64,000 nucleotides of DNA, taken from Victivallaceae bacterium. Its GTDB lineage: Bacteria; Verrucomicrobiota; Lentisphaeria; Victivallales; Victivallaceae. The notes below the pieces were generated by a model. The model saw nothing but the letters and a program-made list of their open reading frames with translations. It ran no database searches and had not been told where the DNA came from. The translations under genes were made by a program, and so were the position numbers. The DNA lies in assembly GCA_028709805.1 (NCBI GenBank), contig JAQUTL010000003.1:1-64000 (forward strand), read 5' to 3'. This document shows positions 8,379 through 17,188 of the stretch, in pieces; position 1 is the stretch's first letter, and every line of letters starts with the position of its first letter.

Positions 8379-9460
8379 AGCCGCTGAAAATCGCCATGAT
8401 GTCGCTTACCCACGGGCACACCAGAAAATATTATCAGACGCTGCGCGACAACCGGAAACTGGACTGGGTCGCCTCCTGTGCCGAGGATCTGCACGCCCGC
8501 GAGGTCTATGAACTTTACAAGACCGGTGTTCCATGCTATCTGAGCGCCGAGGAGATGTTCGCGGCCCATCCGGACATCGAGGCCGTGGTTCTCGCCTCGG
8601 CCAATGACCGTCACATGGAACAGGTGCGGTTCTGCGCCGGGCGCGGCATTCACATCCTGTCCATGAAAATCCCGACGTTCGACATGGCGGAGTATGACGA
8701 AATGATCCGGCTTTGCGACAAGGCCGGAATCGTCTGTCAGGTTGAACTGGAAATGCATTACAATCCGGTTGTGCTGAGACTGCGCCGGCTGATTGAAGAG
8801 GGGGTGCTCGGCCGGATACTGTCGATTCAGGCGACCAACATTACGCTGTCGCCGGTGTGGGCGTTTCCGTGGCAGGGCGACCCGAAGGCGAGCTACGGCA
8901 AAGTGGTGCCGCTGCGTGCCGGCGACAGTCGCTTCCGCGGCGGCGCTCTTTGCGACCATCCGCATATTTTCGATCTTATCCGCTGGCTGACCGGGTCGGA
9001 TTTCGAAAGCGTATACGCCGAAGTCGCTCCCAACCTGCGTTCCGACCTCAAAGTGGAGGATATGATGCTGGTGAACGGACGGATGAAAAACGGCGTGTCG
9101 TTTCTGTTCGATCCGTCGTGGTCGCGCATGGAGGAGCGGCTCAAGGTGCCGGCTCCGGGCTGGGAAGTGTTTCCGAAGCGCATGGAGGTCAACCTCACCG
9201 TGGTCGGTGAAAAGGGGGTGATCGCCTGCGACTGCTTCGGCCCGAACGTGTATCACAACGGCGCACCGAATGACCGTTATACCGTGCAGTACACCTATTT
9301 TGACGAGTGGATCGGCCTGATCGACGAATTTGTGGACTGCATCCGCAATCATCGTCAGCCGCAGATCAACCTCAAATGGCACAAGCACACCATTGAGGCG
9401 ATGAATGCCTGTTATGACAGCGTGGCGGTCAACCGGCTCTGCGCAGTGCCTAAAGCGTAG
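8375..9460 (+). CDS. Gfo/Idh/MocA-family NAD(P)-dependent dehydrogenase
   Basis: 361 residues. An N-terminal Rossmann domain starts at KIAMMSLTHGHTRKYYQTLR and carries a VVLASANDRHMEQVRFCAGRGIHILSM segment where the usual EKP-type lysine region would be (here MKIPTF, with K after M). The C-terminal substrate domain includes GGALCDHPHIFDLIRWLTG, with the His of the family's catalytic region. The fold fits sugar or inositol dehydrogenases. It is translationally coupled to the preceding unknown gene and probably oxidises the sugar handled by this locus; substrate unknown. It is the last gene of the plus-strand run. Confidence 0.83.
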   Translation: MKPLKIAMMSLTHGHTRKYYQTLRDNRKLDWVASCAEDLHAREVYELYKTGVPCYLSAEEMFAAHPDIEAVVLASANDRHMEQVRFCAGRGIHILSMKIPTFDMAEYDEMIRLCDKAGIVCQVELEMHYNPVVLRLRRLIEEGVLGRILSIQATNITLSPVWAFPWQGDPKASYGKVVPLRAGDSRFRGGALCDHPHIFDLIRWLTGSDFESVYAEVAPNLRSDLKVEDMMLVNGRMKNGVSFLFDPSWSRMEERLKVPAPGWEVFPKRMEVNLTVVGEKGVIACDCFGPNVYHNGAPNDRYTVQYTYFDEWIGLIDEFVDCIRNHRQPQINLKWHKHTIEAMNACYDSVAVNRLCAVPKA

Positions 9461-9503
9461 GCGTCCCGCCTGAAAAAAATGAAGCCGGGGATCGGGCCGG
9501 AGT

Positions 9504-10307
9504 TCAACGGGTGAACACCGTTCCGAACCCGCGGCGGACGGCGGCATGGTTGTACACGGCGGCGGCGGTTGGCAGACTGGCGTTCAATGCGGCGATGCGG
9601 TCGGCGTCGCACGGATGGGTCGAAAGGAGCGCGCCGAGCGTCGATGCGCTTTTTCCTTCGCTGAACCGGGTCCAGAACTGGATTGAGGCGCGCGGGTCGT
9701 ATCCGGCGCGCGCCATCAGCAGTTGACCGATCTGATCGGCCTCCGCCTCATTGCTGCGGCTGAACGGCAGCATTACGCCGATCTCGGTGCCGGTGCCGTA
9801 GATTTCGTTCACCGCATTGTTGTCCAGTCCGAGGTCGAGCCCGATTGCGCCGAGGGTGCGCAGCTGGCTCCACGACATGCGTTCGCCGCTGTGCCGGGCG
9901 ATGGCGTGGGCGACTTCGTGCGACACCACGCAGGCAAGCTCGGCCTCGTTGTTCATCCGGTCGATCAAGCCGCTGTACACCGCCACTTTGCCGCCAGGCA
10001 GACAGAAGGCGTTCTGCGTGGCGGAGTCGAAAACGACGAACTCCCATTCAAAGTCGTTTTCCGGCGCCGCCGCTTTTACCGCGGCTCCGACTCTGGCCAG
10101 CGCCGCGTTGTATTCGGCATTTGAGGATTGTCTGAACTGTTTTTTATATTCGGCGTAGGATTCGGCGCCGAGCCGGTTTTCGTAGGCGGATGATGTGAGC
10201 ATCAACTGTGAGCGGTCGGTCATCGGCACCGAGCGGCAGCCGGTGGACAGAAGTGCGGCCGAAAACACCATCGAAACGGCGGTCATTGCAAGAAAGCTTT
10301 TGTTCAT
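9504..10307 (-). CDS. M48-family zinc metalloprotease, lipoprotein
   Basis: 267 residues from the ATG at 10307, which has AGGAG five bases upstream. An in-frame start at 10415 would put junk before the signal peptide. The lipobox is LLSTGC near residue 24, so the mature protein is lipid-anchored, probably at the outer membrane facing the periplasm. The HEXXH zinc site is HEVAH and the third ligand region is NEAEADQIG. This is the BepA/LoiP type used for quality control of outer-membrane proteins. The C-terminus has the LLSTHPCDADRIAAL motif typical of this group. It has its own promoter. Confidence 0.9.
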   Translation of the reverse strand: MNKSFLAMTAVSMVFSAALLSTGCRSVPMTDRSQLMLTSSAYENRLGAESYAEYKKQFRQSSNAEYNAALARVGAAVKAAAPENDFEWEFVVFDSATQNAFCLPGGKVAVYSGLIDRMNNEAELACVVSHEVAHAIARHSGERMSWSQLRTLGAIGLDLGLDNNAVNEIYGTGTEIGVMLPFSRSNEAEADQIGQLLMARAGYDPRASIQFWTRFSEGKSASTLGALLSTHPCDADRIAALNASLPTAAAVYNHAAVRRGFGTVFTR

Positions 10308-10344
10308 TATTACTCCTTTTGCATTCGGCGTGAACGCGAATTTT

Positions 10345-10373
10345 AAAATACCGCGCGGCCGCCGCGCTGTCAA
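10345..10373 (-). promoter_or_regulatory. Promoter of the M48 protease gene
   Basis: On the minus strand TTGACA (10368-10373) is followed by a 17-base GC-rich spacer and TATTTT (10345-10350), about 38 bases ahead of the protease ATG. This is a near-consensus sigma-70 promoter. Confidence 0.65.
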
Positions 10374-10425
10374 GCGGAATTTGTAAAAAACGGCCGCGCC
10401 GCCGTGCGTAATCATGCTGGCGGTC

Positions 10426-10453
10426 TTGACTTTTAAGGAATAAGTGTTATAGT
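10426..10453 (+). promoter_or_regulatory. Promoter of the lipoprotein / PPIase-like operon
   Basis: TTGACT (10426-10431), 16-base spacer, TATAGT (10448-10453). Transcription would start near 10460, giving a leader of about 90 bases before the ATG at 10552. It diverges from the protease promoter. Confidence 0.6.
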
Positions 10454-10551
10454 TATAACCGTGTCCGCCGGTGTCGTTTGGCCGAGTTTGCCTCCCGGCG
10501 GAAAATTGTTTCAGCCGGCGGAATTTCCCTCCGGCAACGGAAAGGCGGAGA

Positions 10552-11268
10552 ATGACTGGACTGGAAAAATTTTTCTGCGCTGCCGCGATATGCTGCGGAA
10601 TCTGCGGCTGCGGCGATCCCGATGACTCCGATCAGGCTCCGCCGATCGAGGGGCTTCAGCTGGTTGATCGTATGTTCGGCAATATGGATAAGCACGATTT
10701 CCCGGTGGCCGCCGCCCAGTATCGCAAACTTATTTCCACCCGCGACCATATAGACCCGATCGCGCTGCTGATGGAACAGATCATCACCACCAATTCGGTT
10801 GTGTTGGAAACGCAGAAAAGACTCGATTCCGGCGATTTTGACGGCGCATTGCTGTATGCCAAAGACGCCAAGCGGCTCAATCCGCTGAATCAGGAGATTG
10901 ACGCGATGCTCGGCGATCTGCAATATGCGGCGGCGCTCAGATCCGCGGTCGCCGGAGTGCGTTCGGCGCAGACAGCAACGGCGCTCAGCGCTAATCTTGC
11001 CGCGCTGAACGGTCTGCTTGCTGCGGACAAGCGTTCAGCTCCGCTCAAGGCGTTGGCCGCGGATGGTCAGGTCCGGCTTGGAAAAATGATTGAGCGGGAA
11101 GACGCCATGGGAATGTTCGATCTGCTCGCCGATATATATTATTCAGGAATGTCAGGCGGCCGCGATTTATCCGTCATGCGGGCGCAGTATGAGCTGGAAT
11201 TGAAGAAGAGAAACGGGACGGCTCCGGTGGCGGAACCGGTTCGCAATGCGCTTTACAAACGTCCGTAA
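10552..11268 (+). CDS. Unknown helical lipoprotein
   Basis: 238 residues from the ATG at 10552, which is preceded by AGGCGGAG; the frame is open further upstream, but only this start gives a clean signal peptide with a lipobox ending in GICGC near residue 20. The mature part is mostly helical and looks like tetratricopeptide-type repeats (DFPVAAAQYRKLIS, GDFDGALLYAKDAKRLNP), so it may be a protein-protein scaffold in the envelope. The gene overlaps the next by 23 bases. No specific family recognised. Confidence 0.65.
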   Translation: MTGLEKFFCAAAICCGICGCGDPDDSDQAPPIEGLQLVDRMFGNMDKHDFPVAAAQYRKLISTRDHIDPIALLMEQIITTNSVVLETQKRLDSGDFDGALLYAKDAKRLNPLNQEIDAMLGDLQYAAALRSAVAGVRSAQTATALSANLAALNGLLAADKRSAPLKALAADGQVRLGKMIEREDAMGMFDLLADIYYSGMSGGRDLSVMRAQYELELKKRNGTAPVAEPVRNALYKRP

Positions 11269-12166
11269 AATAATTTTAGGCATCGCTGCGGCCGGCATGC
11301 TGGCACTTGAGGCTGCCCCGGTGCTGGTGGTCGGGGAGCCGGTACTCAAATTTGACGGCGCCGAGGTGATTTCGGCGGCGGCGGGGCGCGAAATGGCCGC
11401 TAAAATGGCCGGAGCTCCGGCCGAACGGCGGGAGACGCTGGAGCGCGCCGCGTTGGATCGGGCGCGCGATTTGTGCGCGGTTTCGCTTTATCGGCTGGCG
11501 GGAATTGATGATTCTCCGGCGGCAACCGCCGATTTTATGCGCGTTGAAATCGCGGCCGGTAGACTTAAAACACCGGAGGGCGTTTCCCCGGACGCGTACG
11601 CCGATAAGCGTGCCGGTGACGCGGCGACCCGTTTCCGGCTGGCGGCCGGCCGGTGGATCGATCAGGAGTTCGGCGGCAAAGTCACGGTTGACGATTCCGA
11701 GCTGCAGGAGTTTTATGCGGCCAATCTGCCGATGTTTGTGGTCCCGGAAAAACGGCGGATCGCGTTAATTGCCAGAGCGCGGTCGCCGGAGAATGACCGG
11801 ATCATGGGGGAGGTGACGGCGAAGCTCCGGCAGGGTGAGCGGTTTGATGTGTTGAAAGCGCAGTATGACGAGGTGTCCGGCGTCGCGGCGGAGCTTCTGA
11901 TCGCTGACGGCGAATTGAATTCGGCCGCTGAAAAATTGACGCCGGAAAGCGATGCCGGTCTGGTGCTGCTGGAGCGTTACGCCGTGGCGGTCAAGCTGGC
12001 CGAGTATGCGCCGGAACGGTTGCTGAGTTGTGAAGAGGCGGCGCCGACATTGCGGAAATCATTGAAGGATTTGAAGATAAGGACTGCGGTAAATTCGGCG
12101 CTTTCCGCCGAGGCCGCAAAACATAAGATTGAGATTAATCCCGGAGTTGTGAAAAATGATCTATGA
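11246..12166 (+). CDS. SurA/PpiC-like periplasmic chaperone candidate
   Basis: 306 residues with a signal sequence (about 1-22). The arrangement, an N-terminal helical region, the phrase VDDSELQEFYAANLPMFVVPEKRRIALI at about 149-176 and then a segment with KLRQGERFDVLKAQYDEV, is that of parvulin-type peptidyl-prolyl isomerases and SurA-like chaperones, which bind unfolded outer-membrane proteins. The parvulin core is weak, so isomerase activity is doubtful and a chaperone-only role is possible. It overlaps the preceding lipoprotein by 23 bases and the following gene by 11. Confidence 0.6.
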   Translation: MRFTNVRKIILGIAAAGMLALEAAPVLVVGEPVLKFDGAEVISAAAGREMAAKMAGAPAERRETLERAALDRARDLCAVSLYRLAGIDDSPAATADFMRVEIAAGRLKTPEGVSPDAYADKRAGDAATRFRLAAGRWIDQEFGGKVTVDDSELQEFYAANLPMFVVPEKRRIALIARARSPENDRIMGEVTAKLRQGERFDVLKAQYDEVSGVAAELLIADGELNSAAEKLTPESDAGLVLLERYAVAVKLAEYAPERLLSCEEAAPTLRKSLKDLKIRTAVNSALSAEAAKHKIEINPGVVKNDL

Positions 12167-12626
12167 CGATTTTGCCAATTTTGACCGCTATCGCGCCGTT
12201 GCACCGGAAGTTTGGGATCGGGTGAAAAGTTTTTTGATCAAGGCGTCGCAGTCGGCGGCGCCGGGACGTTTTCAGATTGTCGGTGACGACTGCTTTGCCA
12301 ACGTCGCGGAATATGAGACCGGAACGCCGGATTGCTCAAAACTGGAAGTGCATGACGAATATCTGGATATCCAGCTGACCATGCGGGGGAGGGAGCGCAT
12401 TCACTGCCGGGACTGCGGCGATCTGGAGGAAGTCGTCCCGTATTCTCTTGAAAAGGATATCGCTTTCTACCGGATGACCCCGGATAATGTCACGGATATT
12501 ATCATCGGTGACGGCAAGTTCGCGGTATTTTTCCCGGGCGAGGGACATTTGCCCGGCTGCGAGGCCGAGGGACCGTGCCGGGTTTTGAAGATCATTGTCA
12601 AAATAAACCGCAGGTATCTGCGGTAG
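12156..12626 (+). CDS. YhcH/YjgK/YiaL-family protein (DUF386)
   Basis: 156 residues. The run KLEVHDEYLDIQLTMRGRE and the C-terminal FFPGEGHLPGC segment, with metal-binding His and Glu residues, match the cupin-like DUF386 family. Members are linked to sialic acid and other sugar metabolism (NanQ acts as an anomerase). Cytosolic. It overlaps the chaperone-like gene by 11 bases, so it is cotranscribed, although its function looks unrelated to the two envelope genes before it. Confidence 0.85.
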   Translation: MIYDDFANFDRYRAVAPEVWDRVKSFLIKASQSAAPGRFQIVGDDCFANVAEYETGTPDCSKLEVHDEYLDIQLTMRGRERIHCRDCGDLEEVVPYSLEKDIAFYRMTPDNVTDIIIGDGKFAVFFPGEGHLPGCEAEGPCRVLKIIVKINRRYLR

Positions 12627-12648
12627 CGGATGTTTCCGGGAGGCCGTC

Positions 12649-13110
12649 ATGGACAGTCTGAAACTTATATACGATATTATAAACGCCAATTTGAAAACTC
12701 CGGGCGAGTTGCGGATTCCGCTGGAATTGCTGAACCGGGCGCTGGAGAAATGGTGTGTGGTGGAACGCATGCGCGGCAGCGGTTCGGCAGTCACGGTGAT
12801 ATTGTCGGTTTCCCGTCCGTATGTGCTGCGGTTCAAATTGAGTTTTTCCGATCCGCTGCCGGTGCGCGTCGGCAATACGCTTCACTTTGATTTTCCTTTT
12901 GAGCTGGCGGGTGGCGACCTGAAAAGCGTATTGGCGTTGAAGGCGGCCGCCCATGTCCGGCTTGATCCCACCCTCAGCCGGCTGCTGAAAGAGCGTCGGG
13001 TCGATTTCAAGTGGCGGATTCCGCCGGATTTTGAGCGGTTGAATCTTATCGGCATTCAGGCGGACGACGGCGGAGCGGTGTTGCGCTTTGAGCTGTGGCC
13101 GGAGGCGTAA
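12649..13110 (+). CDS. Unknown small cytosolic protein
   Basis: 153 residues, ATG behind GGGAGGCC. No signal peptide or membrane helix. The sequence is a mix of strands and helices with a short HFDFPFELAGGDLKS segment; I do not recognise a family. It follows the YhcH gene by 22 bases and ends the plus-strand operon, facing holA. Confidence 0.55.
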   Translation: MDSLKLIYDIINANLKTPGELRIPLELLNRALEKWCVVERMRGSGSAVTVILSVSRPYVLRFKLSFSDPLPVRVGNTLHFDFPFELAGGDLKSVLALKAAAHVRLDPTLSRLLKERRVDFKWRIPPDFERLNLIGIQADDGGAVLRFELWPEA

Positions 13111-13217
13111 TTTTTGCCGCAATACCGGGGCGGGTGGTCTTCAATATGGAATCATGAATTCCGTATGTTTCCAATCCGTCAGGGAAACGCGGTAGTTGTT
13201 TTTTCCGGCGGCGGTTT

Positions 13218-14351
13218 TCAGCGCAATGACTCGGCGGTGCGAGACGCGGAGCACACCGCCACGATCAGCGACTCCAGAATCAGCCGGTTGTCGGTCTGAC
13301 TGGAGACCAGAAGACGGTTCGCTTTCAGCAGTGCGCGAAATGCCGCCGCGATTTTTTCCGGCGGAAAGCCGATAGCGCGTTCCGCCAGCTTGAACGCCCG
13401 AAACGGGTGCGACTTCACCAGAATGTTGTCCGGATATTTCTGCTTCAAATCTTCCGGGATATTGTAGAAATAGTGACTGCCGAACTGCTTCGGCACCTTC
13501 AGTTCTTCCATGGCAAGTCTGGTTTCCAGCACGTCCTCAAACGCCCGCACCGCTTGGGAGATAAGGCCGAGTTCAGGGTTGTTTCCGGCCCGTGCGAGCT
13601 TTGCGGTTTCCAAAGCGTTGTCCGCTGCTTTGACGGCGGCGGCGGCATTGCCGGAGGTCAGAGCGTCGGTAAACTCCCAGGCCAGAGCTTCGGGAGTGCG
13701 GCTGCAGATGTTCCGGCAGTCCTCAATGGTGATAAGTTTGCGCTCGTCGCCGGTGTAGGCGGCGAGTTTGTCCACCTCGTTCAGAATTCGTCCTGAGTCG
13801 GAGCCGACCGCGGTGATCAGAAAATCGGCGGCGGCCGGTTCAATCTGCTTTTTCAGGCGGCGGACCGCCTGCGCGATGCGTTCCGCCTGATTTTTGGAAT
13901 AATCACGGTCGCGAAGATCGGCTTTACGGTAAAAATCAATGACCGCGCCGTCAACCTGCTTGAAGGTTTTGAACAATGATTTGCGCTGGTCGAGTCCGGG
14001 GCCGTCGATCACCACCGTCAGATCGTCCGGGACCGGTGATTTGAAAAACGCCGTCAACTCCTCTCCGGCAAGGTATAGCGGCGACTGCGGCGCGGCATCC
14101 GCCAACATTTCAAAGAAGTTGAAGTGACGGAGCCAGACTACCTTGCTGCCGCTCAAGAACGGCGGAGTCTTCAGCGCCGCCGTAAAATTTGCGAGTATGA
14201 CCGCCGGAGCCGTCGTCTCGGAATCACCGCTGATGACTTCGAGCGCCGGATTGTTTTCAAAATCGGCGCCGCAAAGTCCGGCGATATGTTCGCCGGCTCC
14301 GGCTTTGATCGCAAATTCGTCGTTTCCTGAAATCAGAAAAAAGCCGCCCAA
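13218..14351 (-). CDS. holA: DNA polymerase III subunit delta
   Basis: 377 residues, within the usual 330-380 range. The N-terminal ATPase-like fold (GGFFLISGNDEFAIKAGAG), the ALKTPPFLSGSKVVWLRHFNFF strand region, the VDKLAAYTGDERKLITIEDC segment and the helical C-terminal collar (AFKLAERAIGFPPEKIAAAFRALLKANRL) are those of the clamp-loader delta subunit, which opens the sliding clamp. As in other delta subunits no Walker A lysine is seen. The ORF starts four bases after the glycosyltransferase stop, so it is probably read through from the arn genes. Confidence 0.85.
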   Translation of the reverse strand: MGGFFLISGNDEFAIKAGAGEHIAGLCGADFENNPALEVISGDSETTAPAVILANFTAALKTPPFLSGSKVVWLRHFNFFEMLADAAPQSPLYLAGEELTAFFKSPVPDDLTVVIDGPGLDQRKSLFKTFKQVDGAVIDFYRKADLRDRDYSKNQAERIAQAVRRLKKQIEPAAADFLITAVGSDSGRILNEVDKLAAYTGDERKLITIEDCRNICSRTPEALAWEFTDALTSGNAAAAVKAADNALETAKLARAGNNPELGLISQAVRAFEDVLETRLAMEELKVPKQFGSHYFYNIPEDLKQKYPDNILVKSHPFRAFKLAERAIGFPPEKIAAAFRALLKANRLLVSSQTDNRLILESLIVAVCSASRTAESLR

Positions 14352-14355
14352 GAAA

Positions 14356-15351
14356 CTACTCCTTGCTGCTGTCGTCTTTGCATTTGCCGCCGATGATTTC
14401 CTCGATGAAATACGGCGGACGCTGTCTTACGTCGTTGTATATTCTGGCGATGTACTCGCCCTGAAGCCCCATTCCAACCAGCAGCAGACCGATAAAAATG
14501 AACGCAATGCTGAACAGCGTGAATACGCCGTTTCCGCTCCAGCTGTCGCCGTTCGGCAGCAGAAAGCGCAGCAGTATCATGATGACGGCGAGCAGAAAAC
14601 CGAAGATTGCCGACAGTCCGCCGATATAGAAGAGCAGCCGCAGCGGAGCCGTGGTCATGCAGGTGAGCAGGTTGAACTGCAGATTGATCAGCTTCATGAA
14701 CGAGTATTTAGACTCTCCCACCGCGCGCGGCGAGTGCGCCACCGGTATTTCACAGGTCTTGCGGGCGAAGCTGTTGCCCAGCACCGGAATGAAGGTGCTG
14801 GTCTCGCGGCACTGGAGCATGGCTTTGACGATGTGAAGGCGGTAGGCGCGCAGCATGCAGCCGTAGTCGCACATATTGACGCCGGTGGCCTGTTGGGTGA
14901 GGGCGTTGACAATTTTGCTGGCGTAGCGGCGGAAGAAGGTGTCCTTGCGGTTCTGCCGGACGGTGCCGACCACGTCGTTGCCGTCTTTCGCGGCGGCGAT
15001 GAGCTTCGGAATTTCCTCCGGCGGGTTCTGAAGGTCGGCGTCAATGGTTATCACCAGGTCGTTCTTCACTTGGGAGAATCCGGCCATGATCGCCGAATGT
15101 TGACCATAGTTGCGGTTGAGCAGAATGGCGACCACTTCGCCGCGCGGATTGTTTTTAACCGCGTCGCTCATGATCTGTGCGGAATTGTCGCGGCTGCCGT
15201 CGTCAATCATCAGCAGTTCAAACGGCATTCCGGTTGACCGGCAGGCCTTGAGCGTCCGGTCGATCAGTTCCTGAAGACAGCCGGATTCATTGTAAACCGG
15301 CACCACGACACTGAAGGAGTTTATTTCTTCAATGCGATCTATCATATTCAT
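14356..15351 (-). CDS. arnC: ArnC-like undecaprenyl-phosphate 4-deoxy-4-formamido-L-arabinose transferase
   Basis: 331 residues: a GT-A family 2 glycosyltransferase domain ([38 protein letters not shown]) followed by two membrane helices near 235-255 and 270-300. The stretch from [18 protein letters not shown] through [20 protein letters not shown] closely resembles ArnC, which loads formamido-arabinose onto undecaprenyl phosphate at the inner membrane. Related GT2 enzymes (DPM1-type) cannot be excluded. It overlaps the ArnT-like gene by four bases. Confidence 0.82.
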   Translation of the reverse strand: MNMIDRIEEINSFSVVVPVYNESGCLQELIDRTLKACRSTGMPFELLMIDDGSRDNSAQIMSDAVKNNPRGEVVAILLNRNYGQHSAIMAGFSQVKNDLVITIDADLQNPPEEIPKLIAAAKDGNDVVGTVRQNRKDTFFRRYASKIVNALTQQATGVNMCDYGCMLRAYRLHIVKAMLQCRETSTFIPVLGNSFARKTCEIPVAHSPRAVGESKYSFMKLINLQFNLLTCMTTAPLRLLFYIGGLSAIFGFLLAVIMILLRFLLPNGDSWSGNGVFTLFSIAFIFIGLLLVGMGLQGEYIARIYNDVRQRPPYFIEEIIGGKCKDDSSKE

Positions 15352-17186
15352 TTATCATCTCCTGTGGGGGTTGTTCCGGAGTTCGGCGCAACAGACTCCG
15401 GATGGATTATCCATATTCTGAATTTTTGATCGTTTTTTCGTTCAAGTTCAAAATCCGGTTCCCAGCGGTCGGGGTCCGCGCGGTTGAACTCCGGAATTTC
15501 CCGGATATGAAAAGCGTTGAGTTTGTTCATTGCCCGCGACTGCGACACCAGCAGCGCCGGTTTGCCCGAGGCGGTGACCGCGCGCAGTGTTTTTCCGAGT
15601 TCGTCCAGCGACGCCTGAGCCTGTCGCGCCCGATCCGGTTTGGCGGCGGCGTCGATTTTCTGTGTCACCACGTTCATCGGTGGCGGAAAGTTCCAGTAAT
15701 ACAGCAAATCGCAGCTTGGCTCGTGCAGATACGCCACCACCTGTCCGGGTTGGAATTCACCCAGCAGCGGACGGGTTTCAAGCAGAAAACGGCGGGTGGT
15801 ACGGAAACTGTCGGTGCCGGGCAGTATGCAGGTAAAAAAACCGATCATGGCGGCGGCAACCGCCAGCAGCGGTCCGCATAAAGCAGCCGGCAGCATGAAG
15901 AACGCCGCCATCTTGTCCCGCGAACGCTCGTCGATAATAAGCAGAACGATCATGACCAGACCGATCGCCGGAATCGAAAAAATTATCAGCGGATGCAGCT
16001 CGAATTTGAATATGCGGTCATAAAGCGGCCAGCCGAGCGGACTGAGAATCGCCAGCGAAGCCGCAGTGATCGCCGCATAACGCACTACGTTCCATACCGG
16101 TCGCAGCCATTTAAGTTCTTCGTCGCGGAGTGAAAGCCAGATTGCGGTCAGTCCGGCGGCGAACGGCGTGATCGGCAGTATGTAGTACCACCGGCGCGAC
16201 TGCGACAGACTGAAAATAATAAATATCGCAACATTGATTACCGCCAGTGCCCGGAGTTCGCGGCTGAGCTTTTTCCAGCCGGTGAACGCCCAGATCAGCG
16301 CCAGCAGGAAGAGCGGCGACCACGGCGCGAGCACGCGCGGCAGTTCGTAAAAATAAATATACCATCCGCCCTTGTGATCGAATGCGTTGAACGCCCGGAC
16401 AACATTTTCCCGCCACATGAGTTCAAGCGCCGAAAGGTTTTCGGCGTAGACGCATCCCTGGGGCAGCGGCGTCGCCCCGGCCAGATAAGGCGTGACAAAA
16501 AACGCCGTTATTCCGATCGCCAGCGCGGCGAAGTTGGAAAATTTGAGATGACGCCTGACCTCTCCGTTCATTATTGCGAATATGCCGGCCGCCGCCAGCG
16601 GAACCGCCACCGCCGGAAGTCCTTTGAACAATGCGCCGATGAAAACGATAAGATAAAAGACCAGATATTGAAAGAATCCGGCCCGTTCGCGACAGCGGAT
16701 AAACCAGGCGAACGCCAGCAGAATCACGGTCATGTTTTCCATGTCGGCCTCGGCGCTGCGGCTCCACCACAGAAAGCCGAAGCTGGAAAGCAGCAGCCAT
16801 CCGGACAGTATTCCTGATCGCCGGTCCGCCAGACGCGAGAACACTTTGACCGCCGCCCAGACCGCGATCACCGAAAACAGCGCGCTGGGCAGACGCAGCG
16901 TCCACTCGTTGAGTTCTCCGAACAGCTTGGCCGAGAGCGCGATCAGCCAATAGGACAGTATCGGTTTGTCAAAATACACCGCGTTATTGATGCACGGGTG
17001 GAAGATGTCACCGGAAATGAAAATTTCACGCACCACCTCCGCCCAGCGGTTTTCACTGCCGAACAGCGCTCTGGTTCCGGAAAATGCAAACGCCGCGAAT
17101 GCCGCTGAAAAATAGAGAATCGCCTCCGCCGGTCGCAGACGCGGCCATTGCCGTGGCGGTGAACCCGCGGTTGACGCCTTATTCAT
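15348..17186 (-). CDS. arnT: ArnT-like membrane glycosyltransferase (GT39/83 family)
   Basis: 612 residues with about a dozen hydrophobic helices. Near the N-terminus the sequence [19 protein letters not shown] and the first-loop [18 protein letters not shown] motif are those of the ArnT/PMT family; ArnT moves aminoarabinose from undecaprenyl phosphate to lipid A on the periplasmic side. The C-terminal third is a soluble domain. The partner genes on either side (ArnB- and ArnC-like) support the lipid A role; a different polyprenyl-linked sugar remains possible. Confidence 0.8.
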   Translation of the reverse strand: MNKASTAGSPPRQWPRLRPAEAILYFSAAFAAFAFSGTRALFGSENRWAEVVREIFISGDIFHPCINNAVYFDKPILSYWLIALSAKLFGELNEWTLRLPSALFSVIAVWAAVKVFSRLADRRSGILSGWLLLSSFGFLWWSRSAEADMENMTVILLAFAWFIRCRERAGFFQYLVFYLIVFIGALFKGLPAVAVPLAAAGIFAIMNGEVRRHLKFSNFAALAIGITAFFVTPYLAGATPLPQGCVYAENLSALELMWRENVVRAFNAFDHKGGWYIYFYELPRVLAPWSPLFLLALIWAFTGWKKLSRELRALAVINVAIFIIFSLSQSRRWYYILPITPFAAGLTAIWLSLRDEELKWLRPVWNVVRYAAITAASLAILSPLGWPLYDRIFKFELHPLIIFSIPAIGLVMIVLLIIDERSRDKMAAFFMLPAALCGPLLAVAAAMIGFFTCILPGTDSFRTTRRFLLETRPLLGEFQPGQVVAYLHEPSCDLLYYWNFPPPMNVVTQKIDAAAKPDRARQAQASLDELGKTLRAVTASGKPALLVSQSRAMNKLNAFHIREIPEFNRADPDRWEPDFELERKNDQKFRIWIIHPESVAPNSGTTPTGDDK

Positions 17187-17188
17187 GT

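Noticed and set aside
8144-9547. 467-residue minus-strand ORF
   Set aside because: Shadow of the Gfo/Idh gene with no family sequence.
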